NCBI RefSeq assembly: GCF_025370935.1
Contig: NC_133483.1
Coordinates: 3,357,632 to 3,421,631, forward strand
DNA from: Choristoneura fumiferana
Lineage: Eukaryota > Arthropoda > Insecta > Lepidoptera > Tortricidae
Direction of reading: 5' to 3'
Length of the DNA: 64,000 nucleotides
Shown here: piece after piece, positions 33,545 to 43,070 of the stretch
How positions within the stretch are numbered: position 1 is the first letter of the stretch
Layout: each line of letters begins with the position of its first letter
Program-made: the position numbers and the translations under genes
Notes under the pieces: model-generated
Database searches by the model: none
The model's input: the letters and a program-made list of their open reading frames with translations, nothing else
Told to the model about the DNA's origin: nothing

Positions 33545-34376
33545 AAATATCGTCAGCTTCGGTGGTGCGGTCACGTATCTCGCATGGCTAAGCGCATCTT
33601 CTATTTTTTTTATGGTATAGGGGGCAATCGAGCAGGCGGATCGCCTGATGGTAAGCGATTACCGTCGCCCATGGACACCTGCAATACCAGAAGAGTCACA
33701 AGTGCGTTCCCGGCCTTTAAGGTAGGAGTACGCTCTTTTCTTGAAAACTTGAAGGTCATATCGGTCCGGGAATACCGCAGGCGATAGTTCATTCCAGAGT
33801 TATTACTGAGGTGGCGAGAACTGATATCATCTCTAACGTACACGCACACCCCAGCCCTAGGCACAAAGGAGTGTCCTAGTCCGTACCCAGGGTAGGAGAG
33901 GTAAGACGTGTCCGCCGGAGACAATATCTGCGTCTCAGTCAGAATGAACAAGGCCGGCTTTGCTGTCTCAAGGTGGTGATGAACAGCATTGAGGTTGGAA
34001 TGTAAGCCCCTGATATTGCAGAAGTCCACGGCCAACGGCATCTATTCAGAACTGGAGGAGGGTAAACGGAAACACGGCGGACAGCTCCTTCGGTTCAAAG
34101 ATGTGCAGATGCGACATATGAAAAGGTGTCGCATCGAGCCATCGCGATGGGAGGATTTGGCAGCACAGCGGCTTGAGTGGCGCAGGACAGTGCAGAGGCA
34201 AGTTCGCGAGTTTGAGGAGCAGCGTAAAGCCGACCTCGATACTAAATGCGACGAGCGTGAGTCTCGACCACCTGCTGCCATTATGTGCTTACGTGCCGAC
34301 AATGCGGACGTACGTTCACAGCTAAGATAGGCTATGTAAGCCATCTTAGAGCGCATGAGCGCCAAATAACTAACTA
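33545..34376 (+). pseudogene. LINE ORF2 3' end, split by a nested LINE
   Basis: 33545-33605 reads RQLRWCGHVSRMAKR, a motif I know from the end of LINE reverse transcriptases. After the insertion 33606-34037, coding resumes with EEGKRKHGGQLLRFKDV, HMKRC and RWEDLA, and (after one frame change near 34280) a C2H2-type finger CRQCGRTF...HLRAH before TAG at about 34374. Only the C-terminal ~130 codons are present, with no RT core, so it is dead. Confidence 0.8.
33606..34037 (-). mobile_element. internally deleted LINE nested in a LINE
   Basis: On the minus strand the 5' part encodes an endonuclease N-terminus (DFCNIRGLHSNLNAVHHHLE, LTETQ, GVCVYVRDD; about 33830-34035). It joins directly to the far 3' coding end and 3' UTR (33608-33815; GGTGTCCATGGGCGACGGTA region) with the whole RT missing. 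Flanks are 'gcatcttctatt' (33594-33605) and 'gcatctatt' (34038-34046), a TSD with a small deletion. A 143-codon frame spans the deletion joint. Confidence 0.8.
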
Positions 34377-35439
34377 GGAGTCGAAGTGGTCGCCATGGCC
34401 GAAATCGGTCGGATCATCCATGTAAAATAGATAAAAAATAATAGGGCACACAAAGAAAAGTTTCAATTAGGTATACATGTTCACTGTATTTTTGCCAGTA
34501 GTACACTTAGCCGTGGGTGGATGATTCGCTGGAACTTAGCTTGTGTTTGACAGCTCTGTGTCAGACAATTCAACCGTTGGGCGAAGAAGTAGAGGCAACA
34601 GGAATTTCGGATAGTACAGGAACTGGGACTTGGTTAAAAGAAAACCGGAACTTAAGGATGAACTGGAAGCTGAAAAAAATAACATTACTATGACCAAAAG
34701 AAAAATAGAGCCAAAAGAGGGAAATGGGGCACATGGGAAATAAATACTTAACGCTAAAACATTACTACAAAAGTATAGACTTTACATACCCGTCATAAAC
34801 GGCTTCCATAAACTTATTCGGCGAAGAAGAAAAAATCAAGTGAAGGTGAAAATAGGTGAAGATGGGTGAAAACTCTATGCAACTTGTATGAGCCGAAAAT
34901 TCCTTTACATAATTATAGGAAACAGCGTGAATTAACATAAAATATTTTCTTGATTTCTTAGTCTTCGAACGCTTTTACTGCAAAAGGCGTCAAAAGTTCT
35001 ACCACGAAAAACAAAAGAATGCTAAATCAATACTTGTCTTTGAAATACAAGCTGCCAGCAATAAAGAGATTATGACAAAAAAGTTAATGTACGGCAGCGT
35101 AACGCTGCACATTAATACGATATTTTAAACGGTAAATAGGTATGTTCCCACGTTCGACGTCCTCGGTGTATTGTTTTAATTACAACGGTATATCATACTA
35201 ACTTTACGGTGTTTGAAAAAGCGTCAGGTATTTCAATGTTTATGAATATGAAATATTCATGCTTCCCTTGGGGTACCGTTTTTTAGGGATGAATTTACAA
35301 CAGCCGAAATTCTTTAGGATTTATTTATGTGTTTTTACACGACTGTCGAGAGAGAAAAGTTTTTTTTTTATGACGTGGGGTAGATAATCAATACGAGGGT
35401 AACACCAAAGAAATAACAGATACGTATTTACTCATACGG
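34377..35439. other. unassigned, 1 kb
   Basis: No ORF over 60 codons, no shared repeat; nothing recognisable. Confidence 0.4.
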
Positions 35440-35495
35440 TGGTGATCATTTTCTATCAGATGACCCGTAAGCTCATTTGCATCCCTCTCATAATA
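35440..35495 (+). mobile_element. LINE 3' end fragment
   Basis: 'ggtggtgatcattttctatc' then 'agatgacccgtaagctcatt' corresponds to the LINE 3' end at 11150-11206. Confidence 0.55.
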
Positions 35496-35575
35496 AAAGA
35501 AAACAAAAACATAGCTCAGAGGGCAAATCTCATACGCCAGGAATTTTCCTAATTGCCTTACTCAAAACTCAAACT

Positions 35576-35660
35576 CAAAAGTACGAGCCCGGGATCAAAC
35601 CCACGACCCTCAGCTTAAGAGGCCATAAGTCTTACCTCTTAACCAACAAGTCTTATTGTA
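35576..35660 (-). mobile_element. tRNA-like SINE head fragment
   Basis: 'gagcccgggatcaaacccac' (antisense B box) followed by 'gaccctcagcttaagaggcc' and antisense A-box-like 'aaccaac'. Only the head remains. Confidence 0.55.
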
Positions 35661-35937
35661 TTAGTTTAGTATTGTACTCATAAGTAAGCGCATTCTAAGA
35701 AATAGTCTCGATTCCCAGAATGCGTCAATTAGGGTTCCATATATTTATACTTGGTTTGGATAGGTATTTAACAAAATGTAAACAAAACAACGTCAATGGT
35801 GTCTTAAATATTGAAATACCCCCGTTAAACTATTTAAACATTTACATTTCTGAAATGAACTAGTCTAGTTTGTATTACAATGAGGAATAAATAAAATGTT
35901 TAAAATTCTTGAATGCTAACCTACCAAACGAGTACTG

Positions 35938-36175
35938 CCTTTTCGCAACGTAACGTTTGGCAACCTGTTTCATTTCGCAACTTTTCATTTCGCAAACTCT
36001 AAAACTGTAAACATTTCAGGATTTATTTCAGGGCCATCGTGTAGAACCCTTTAGGTTAGTTTTATAAAAATCCTGAAATATTTACAGTTTCAGAAATATT
36101 AAACAGCTGGGAAATGAAAAGTTGCGAATAAAACAGGTTGCCAAACGTTATTCGCCGAAACATTAGTAAACCCCT
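35938..36175. mobile_element. foldback-like element, uninterrupted copy
   Basis: Left 'cgtaacgtttggcaacctgt' and 'ttcatttcgcaacttttcat' pair with right 'atgaaaagttgcgaat', 'aaacaggttgccaaacgtta'. Inner arms 'actgtaaacatttcaggatt' and 'aatcctgaaatatttacagt'-like also pair. Same element as 59318-59700, where a hairpin is inserted. Confidence 0.75.
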
Positions 36176-36940
36176 ACTAAATCTGGCAGCTGGAGTTTGT
36201 TTACATTTAAATACCTATCCAAACCAAGTATAGGTTCGATGGAAGGCAATTAATGTTTCCTCCAATTTCTACACAGCGATTGGGCAGCTCGAGTAAATAA
36301 TAGCCCACAATTGGCTGGTACAGCAACAATCGTTATTACTTGATTGTTTCTCGTGACGTAATATGAACGTTAACTGGATGGCCAGGGTTGAGTAAATGAA
36401 CGTACTGTATTTCATAGTTCCCGCGGGAAAGCGATAAGCGAATTTCACGCGTACGGAGTCGCGGACATCAGCTAGTCGCTTAGCTTCGTCGCGCGGCCTC
36501 CTTGCAGAATAAAAATAATTAATTTGAGTTCATTAAATATCTACTTAAACTTCTTTTTTTGCATTAAGCAGACCGTGATTGACCTTTACATCACCTGATT
36601 TAAAGTGCAGATGAGGCAAAGATGTATTGCTCTGGTTCAGTAACAGCCTTTCACTCTAGCCTGGAAGAGACCTGGGTTGTATTTATCTGGAAATAAATAA
36701 ATAAATGAGCTAGCAATCCAGTTAAGATACAATTAAGTAAGCTATTTTTGGAGTATCACACGCTTATTTCCTAATTATTTGTTTGTGATAGGTTGGTAGG
36801 AGATTCTCGGCCATTATTTTTTCCTTAATTGGTACATCGCCTTCTATTGGTTTCTATTAGCCCAAAACCCACTTGAAATAAGCTTTATTTGGGGGTTGGA
36901 ATACTGGTTTTCTCTCGTATGTCAGAACTGAAATAAAAAA
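36176..36940. other. unassigned; one repeat end
   Basis: 36412-36485 ('ttcccgcgggaaagcgataa', 'ttcacgcgtacggagtcgcg') resembles 63400-63425 and the inverted 9.3-kb family. No gene. Confidence 0.4.
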
Positions 36941-37119
36941 ATGGTCCTGGGTTCGATTCCGGCTGGAGCAGATATTTGTATGTTTATTCTCGGGTCTTGG
37001 ATGTTTTATATGTATTTATGTATATAAGTATGTTTATCTGTTGCCTAGTATCCATAGTACGAGGTTTGCTTACTTTGGGACTAGGTCAATTGGTGTCAAG
37101 TGTCCCGTGATATTTATTT
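36941..37119 (+). mobile_element. SINE (second family), head truncated
   Basis: Starts within the tRNA head at the B box (GGGTTCGATTCC), continues with 'gcagatatttgtatg' and ends 'gtcccgtgatatttattt'. The A box is absent. Confidence 0.8.
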
Positions 37120-37199
37120 CCAAAGAATACAAATTCTACAGATTAAAATAAAATGTAGAAAAAGATAACCTTCAATTTGGCACGTATCGTGTTTGGTCA

Positions 37200-37430
37200 T
37201 ACGAGAGGTTAATAATAATAATATTTTTATTTTGTATGTACTTTTCTGTATTTTACTTTTTATAACTATTATAAAAACCTAATCCTAAGAATGAAAAAAA
37301 AAAGAAGATAATAATAATAACTAATATAAAAACCTAAACCTAAGAATGAAAAAAAATAAAGAACAATAATAATAATAAATTCATTTATTTCAGGCAACAT
37401 GGCCCATACAATAAACACCTTACAGACTTA
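37200..37430 (-). mobile_element. LINE 3' tail with duplicated A-rich block
   Basis: 'aacctaatcctaagaatgaa' (about 37279) and 'aacctaaacctaagaatgaa' (about 37332) head two ~55-bp tandem blocks ending in (AAT)n. 'tcatttatttcaggcaacat' then 'ggcccatac' is a LINE 3' end read on the minus strand. Confidence 0.55.
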
Positions 37431-37454
37431 ATATCACTATCAGACAGGGAAACT

Positions 37455-37530
37455 TTACAGTAATGCCGAAGAACAAACCCACGACCCTCTGTTTAAGGTC
37501 ATAGGTTACACCACTAAGCTACCATGAGTA
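37455..37530 (-). mobile_element. SINE head fragment
   Basis: 'aacaaacccacgaccctctg', 'ataggttacaccactaagct', 'accatgag' is the antisense tRNA head of the ATG-tailed SINE. Confidence 0.55.
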
Positions 37531-38523
37531 TAATATAAATTTATGTACTTATATCAAGACGAAACATGTAATGGCCTGTTATGGTAGGCAAGGTTTCTCA
37601 TGTATGTTAAAAATGTGTTCAGTTATACATTTCTTATCATTTCCGAATGATTTATTTTTCCCACGTTTGCCAGAATGAAAATTCCACCTCAGTATAAAAC
37701 TCATGGCTCCAGCTTTCCTCACCTTAGATAAGTGGCTGATTTAAAATGGAAATGGTCGGATATTTAACCAGGACTTACCTGTGATCTGAGGTCGGCCTTT
37801 GCAATAAATAAAACTCACTATTTTTCTTGCTAAGAGCTGAAGTTTTCATATAAAATTTGTAATAAGAAATTTTTGCTCAGCATCTATTTAGTTGACTATA
37901 TTTACAGTGTCATCCAAATAACATCTTATACCAAGTTTACAGCGAATGCCATTACACAATTTAATTTGTGGCACATACAACTTTTTTTCCTGGCTGTATT
38001 TTTGTTGATACCTGCAAAATATGAAACAGATAAATGAATAAACAAAAGCTTTTAAAAGTTAGAAGATTAGTAACGTGTTATAGTAATTATCATTGGTGAG
38101 CGTAGCTCTTTTTACCTGACTGCCCGAAGGAGGGTTATGTTTTTATAATTTAATCATAACACCAACTAGCTGAAACTAGCATTTATTAATTGCGAATAAA
38201 CAAAATAGATAATTAATTTCAATAAATATGCAGCGAGAACTGAAATTAGTATAGCAAACATTATTATTAAACATCACTTAGATTAAAGGTACACATTGAG
38301 ACAAATCACGTTTAAATTATACAGAACGAACTTAGAGCTCGGGATTGTTAATAGATAATGTACGTAGTATTATGAACTACCAATGTTATAACATTTTCTA
38401 CTAACAAACTTCGGTAATTCTGTAAAACGTGCAAAAGATATTTGGTAAAAAGAGACAAGTATGTTTGGTAAAATATAAAATATCTGTTTGGTAGATTGGA
38501 CCAAACTAATAATATACATTTTT
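37531..38523. other. unassigned, 1 kb
   Basis: AT-rich, no gene. 'tttggta' words from 38430 on lead into the minisatellite that follows. Confidence 0.4.
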
Positions 38524-38690
38524 ACTAAAGTACATTGGTTAGATTTCTACTAAAGTTCTTTGGTGAGAAACTTTACTAAAGTACTTTGGTTAGAAATGTT
38601 ACTAAAGTACTTTGGTAAGAAATTATACTAAAGTACTTTGGTGAGAAATATTACTTAATTACTTTGGTAAAAATGTTACTGAGTACTACA
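38524..38690 (+). repeat. 26-bp minisatellite
   Basis: Seven units, starts at 38524, 38549, 38575, 38601, 38627, 38653 and 38678, each like actaaagtactttggt(t/g)aga plus 7 bases. The 'tttggta' word continues at lower density on both sides. Confidence 0.88.
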
Positions 38691-39038
38691 AAAGATTGGT
38701 GTTATCTACCAAATAAATTTAGTATAACACCAACTTTTTTAGTTTGGTCAAATCAACCAAAATTCGTGATAGGACTGAAATCAACCGATAACTTTGGTAA
38801 CATTTACGCGGAATCTGGTAAATCCAACCTAACATTTTTTTTCAGTGTAGCTGCTGCTACAACTCGAAAACACGCATTTTCCCGGATATAAGAGTAGATT
38901 GATTGTTCGTCCCCGAAGACGCCCACAATGCAAATTTTGTCGAAATCGTAAGAACTGTTAACAAGATCCCTAGAATATAAAAAGGTCAGGGGTCCCACTG
39001 AAAAACAGCGTAGAACGTTTTTGGGTTATCAAGCGTAG
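38691..39038. other. unassigned; repeat fragment at 38870-38990
   Basis: A 75-codon plus frame (38664-38891) grows out of the minisatellite and is not supported. 38875-38990 matches the degenerate repeat at 10938. Confidence 0.35.
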
Positions 39039-39834
39039 GTACAGTGTGGCGGAATGAAAAGGTTTATCAGTTTTCAAATAAATTATTTTACACGTTGTTA
39101 CCTTTTTGAATAACATTATGACGGAATATATCATACTCGGTCGATAAAGCAGTTACACTGAGCAAGCAAAAAACAATAAATTAAAAAAACAAAAAACCCG
39201 ACTGCCTTAAAAAATACTAAAAAGAAGAAAACAAGTCTAGTGGGCTAGAACTTTGTTAAGTAGCTAACTTAAAGTCGGGACCCATTAGGTAAGAATTTTT
39301 GAGTGTCACGATTTAAATGGGTCCCGACTGTTGAACTTTAAGTTAGCTACTTAATAAAGTTTTAGCCCTAGACTTGTTTTCTTCTTTTTAGTATTTTTTT
39401 AAGGCAGTCGGGTTTTTTGTTTTTTTTTTATTTTATTTATTGTTTTATTTCACACTTTTTTAATAGTTCTGTGAAAATAGTAGATTAAAACTATTATAAC
39501 CGATATATATTTATAATGGGCTAATTATTAGCTTTCATTCGGTACCCCACTCGATAGGTTTGAATAAAAAACATTCTTTGAAAACTTACAATTCGGCGCC
39601 AAAAATCCGCCATTTTGATTTTTCAAGAATTTTATGTAGGTACCCGTATTACTCGCGTCATCAAGACGAATCCAATGACGTATCATTTATCAAAATCGGT
39701 TCAACCGTTGAGTAGTTACGAGAGGACATAGGAATAGACATACATACGTACGAGTCAAACACATAACCCTCCTTCTTCGCAGTCGGGTAAAAACAGACTT
39801 TAAGGTGGTCAATCTTTTCATTCCGTGACTGTAC
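39039..39834. mobile_element. TIR element holding a long hairpin
   Basis: Ends 'gtacagtgtggcggaatgaa' plus 'aagg' and 'cttttcattccgtgactgta' plus 'c' form an imperfect TIR of about 25 bp. The interior contains the hairpin 39171-39445 and, at 39745-39790, 'cacataaccctccttcttcg' plus 'cagtcgggta', sequence I know from lepidopteran interspersed repeats. No ORF for a transposase. Confidence 0.65.
39171..39445. repeat. long hairpin, arms of about 115-125 bp
   Basis: The left arm (aaacaataaattaaaaaaac, aacccgactgcctt, aaaagaagaaaacaagtcta, gggctagaactttgttaagt, gtcgggaccca) is repeated as reverse complement from about 39328 to 39445, with a spacer of about 35-45 bp and few mismatches. A single arm copy is at 14335-14500. 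Confidence 0.88.
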
Positions 39835-40254
39835 GTTATTATTGAATTTGTTTGTAATACGCCAAATTTAAAACTTTTTGACTAATACGACCTAAAATTT
39901 GTACTTTAGAGAAACAAAACTTGTTGCGTACAAATACAGCGCATTTTTTTTTCGTTTTTGTACCTAGAGCAACAGAAACACTCAGTCGTAAACACGATTT
40001 GTTAAACTTTGAGAACACCAATATATAAAAAAAACTAAGTAAGACTATACTTCTGTGGTGTTAAGGAAAAAGGAGACGAGTCAAAAAAATGAGATTTTTG
40101 CACTCATTAGTTTAAAACATTATTATGTGTCACGGCAATAAGAAGATGAGTTTATAAATATTTTTTGACACATCTCCTTTTTCGTTAACACAACAGATTT
40201 AATAATAAGTACTGATTTTTATCAAAATGGCGTTTACGACAATTGATTGAAGGC
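39835..40254. other. unassigned
   Basis: 'aaggaaaaaggagacgagtc' near 40064 and 'gacacatctcctttttcgtt' near 40168 form a weak inverted pair, perhaps another old TIR element. No gene. Confidence 0.35.
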
Positions 40255-40390
40255 CGCCCGCCCATTGCTTACCTTAAAAAATCTCTATATACCTGTTTTT
40301 TTTGTAATTACCCGACTGCAAGGAGTGGTATTGTTTTATTTACTTTGTGTTGGTGTTCAATAAAGAGTTATTTTATTGTATTGTAATTCG
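40255..40390 (+). mobile_element. LINE 3' end with ATTGTATTGTA tail
   Basis: 'ggccgcccgcccattgctta', 'gtgttcaataaagagttatt', then 'ttattgtattgtaatt'. Looser relative of 17148-17268. Confidence 0.65.
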
Positions 40391-41335
40391 AATCGAACTC
40401 TACTCTTGTCCCATCTTCTTTACTTTTTTCTTATTATAAGAGTACAAAGCGAGCACAAGAATACGCAACAAAAAACACCTTTAAAACCATCCAAATGTAA
40501 TTCAATAGCCACACAACTTGAACAAAAAATAACCTCCATTAAAAATAATTCAATGTCTCTGATATTAACGCACGCGATTAGAGCATATACATTTACGGTC
40601 CTTATAATGCTGCAGCAAAAAAAAAGTCAAATCACGTTGGCTGCGTGCCAAAACATAAATTGGACTTCTTAAAAATCCAATACAGTTATAAATCATCTCC
40701 ATATTTCATGTGCCGTGCGTATCGAAGTGAAACGTCTAAAAGAAAGATATCGTTACTTTGCTGATTGATTGAAAGGCCTACGCGAAACCAATAGGTATCG
40801 AAAGTGACTGAATTTATATTGAGTGAAATGCTCGTGAAGGGGTGGCGAAGGACGAATGGCTACCTGTTTCTTACGAAGAAATAATATCTGATTACTGGGA
40901 TTGATGGTGATAAAAACTGGCTTCGATGATGTTAGTGGCAAGTTTTATTGGACGTACTCGTATAGGTAATATGTATTTTTGTTGATTGTCCTGTCCTTAT
41001 TGTTTTGCTAACATAAAGTACTGAGATTTTTCACACCTCAAACCCCTAATACTTCTTTTATTTTAGCATTGGAAAAAGGATTAACAAATCTTAACTACTC
41101 TTCTTATTGAAAAACCCTTTTTTTTCGGACGGACTGTTGCTGTTAGCCTCAGACGGCTTTTACAGCTTACCGGAGAGAGGGCGAGCTGCCAGATCGGCCG
41201 CTCAGCAAGTGGGGGGACCTTGAAAAACCCGTTTAATAAAATAGTAGGTACAGGTATTACTTATAAATAAAAGGAATTTAAATGACCGTATGACCATTAT
41301 GTTATTGTTACATATTTGCTGTGATTTATTTTAAG
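40391..41335. other. unassigned
   Basis: A 98-codon plus frame (40376-40672) begins in the LINE tail and has no recognisable motif. Nothing else seen. Confidence 0.4.
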
Positions 41336-41905
41336 TAAATTCAATTCAATTCAATTCAAAATCATTTATTTCACAGGATTTTAGGTACAATAAGATGTTA
41401 AAAATAGCACAAAAATCACTAAAATCTACCACAAATGGCATGTGAAAATTAGGGATTACATTCACTTGTAGTCTAAAAACTCCTGAACAATATAAAAGCA
41501 TTTTTCGATCAACCCCTTTTTAAGGGCTCGTTTAAATTTTATGAAGGTTAGGTCTTTTATTGTGTCAGGCAGCTTGTTAAATATTTTGATACTCATTATA
41601 TAACTATTCTTAGCAACCAGCGACAATCTTGACAGTGGAATGTACAATTTATTGCGATATTGCGAACGAGAAGGATTTTTATACATTCCTTTAGCTTGAT
41701 CAAACATATGGGCGTTCCTATATACAAATAAACATGCATCCAATATATACAGACATGGTAATGTTAGAATATTATATTTTTTTTAAAAGGGTCTACATGA
41801 ATCTCTTTGCCTTAGCTCAAAAATTGCTCTTACACATTTTTTTTTTGCATCAAAAAAACAGTATCTATATTCGAAGATTTACCCCACAAAGTTATACCGT
41901 GTAGT
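41336..41905 (-). pseudogene. LINE ORF2 C-terminal end (3' part of split copy)
   Basis: Minus-strand translation of 41462-41743 contains RNKLYIPLSRLSLVAKNSYI and IKIFNKLPDTIKDL followed by a Lys-rich end and stop, a pattern I know from the C-termini of CR1/Jockey-like LINE proteins. Upstream (41744-41900), GITLWGKSS and MQKK fragments continue the protein with frame changes. A (GAATT)n tail closes the element at 41336-41360. The copy continues past the SINE/BEL nest at 49877. Confidence 0.8.
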
Positions 41906-41918
41906 TACTTTATTAAGT
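41906..41918 (+). repeat. SINE target-site duplication, left copy
   Basis: The 13-bp word 'tactttattaagt' recurs at 49864-49876, exactly at the other edge of the interrupted SINE. Confidence 0.9.
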
Positions 41919-41996
41919 CATCATCATCATCCCAGCCTATATACGTCCCACTGCTGGGCACAGGCCTCCTCTCCAAAACAAGAGGGCTTGGGCCAT
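41919..41996 (-). mobile_element. tRNA SINE, tail-side half of interrupted copy
   Basis: (CAT)n, 'cccagcctatatacgtccca', 'ctgctgggcacaggcctcct', 'agagggcttgggccat'. It stops at the point where the BEL element begins and resumes at 49629. Confidence 0.92.
41992..41996 (+). repeat. BEL target-site duplication, left copy
   Basis: GCCAT here and at 49629-49633. The uninterrupted SINE has this word once (gggccatagttccc), so its doubling marks the insertion. Confidence 0.88.
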
Positions 41997-42134
41997 TGTC
42001 GCGACAGGCGCGAATCTCTAGGTGAGTGGCCCGCTTTATTAGTTTTGGAGTGGCAACACTGAATATAAAAAGTGACTGCTGTCAGTCTATGGCATGGCGG
42101 CTAATAGCGTCAAATGTGAAATGTGTATAAAGTT
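41997..42134 (+). repeat. 5' LTR, first 138 bp only
   Basis: Identical, base for base by eye, to 48680-48817, starting with the palindrome TGTCGCGACA. After '...gtgtataaagtt' the two sides diverge completely. Confidence 0.92.
42064..42087 (+). promoter_or_regulatory. possible LTR core promoter
   Basis: TATAAAA at 42064-42070 and an arthropod-type initiator TCAGTC at 42082-42087 lie in the shared LTR part. Their spacing (about 20 bp to the A of TCA) is shorter than the usual 30 bp, so only one of the two may be used. The same pair exists in the 3' LTR. Confidence 0.45.
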
Positions 42135-42136
42135 AT

Positions 42137-43054
42137 GTAAGTAATAATAACTAATACAGTATATTTAGTTAGACATGTAAGCAACACATACCAATAGAAG
42201 TCAATCTATATCATAACATGTAGTGCTGATGATTGAATAATGATGAGATTGAAATTATAACTCAAATAATTATTTTAAATAGTTTGATTCTAACATTTGT
42301 TTTGAAAAATAAAATAATAAATACACAGATTATTTAGTTCTCATCTGCTGGACTGAGCTTGAACTTATCATAATTATTTCATAAACCTAATTCAATACAA
42401 ACTCATTTAATAAATAGGTATAGATTGTTTATGGAGATTTTGCTCAGGTACTAATAAAGGTGCAAATGGGCACGGTAGTGCAAATGGGCAAGTTCTAGTT
42501 AGGTGTGAAATTCTTATGTAAAAATTTCTGAAGTGTATTGAATACTAGATTTGAATTAACATAAAGATTAATAAATATTATTAGAGGCATTAGGTAAATA
42601 ATGTTGTTTGTTTGTATGTCTATCTGGGTCAAATTGTGTATTTCCTCACCAAGTGCTTGCTGACATCAGATGGTGTTCAAATTTAGTATGTTCATGTAAC
42701 TTTAGGGATAAAGCTATGACTTGGTAATTTGGAGCTGATCTGATGATGGAACCAGAAGGTACCTATAGGAACTCCTCAACTACATATGATAACACCATCG
42801 TGCTTGGACTTGTTTGATTTGTTTTGGTGAGCACTTGAACGCTAAGTGGGGTACAGTCGTGTACAGTCAGCAGCAATAGTGTAATAAATTACACTATGAA
42901 ATTGAATGTTTTTAAAAAACTTATAATTATATTTTGTCTTTTCTTTTAAACTTGTTTACTATCAATAACTACCTACTATATTAGATTCGGTTTTATACAT
43001 TGATAGCATGTATAGGTAATCAGTAGGTAAAGAGAAAAATGAAAATTATTCCAG
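42137..43054 (+). other. GT-AG intron-like segment in the BEL 5' leader
   Basis: Begins with a consensus donor (GTAAGT, 42137-42142) three bases after LTR identity ends, and ends with 'attattccag' (43045-43054), 16 bp before the ATG. It is AT-rich, contains no BEL-like sequence, and at about 42640-42860 carries an interspersed repeat I know from lepidopteran intergenic DNA ('gctgatctgatgatgg'). Splicing is inferred, not shown. Confidence 0.5.
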
Positions 43055-43070
43055 ATTACTACAAGACAAG

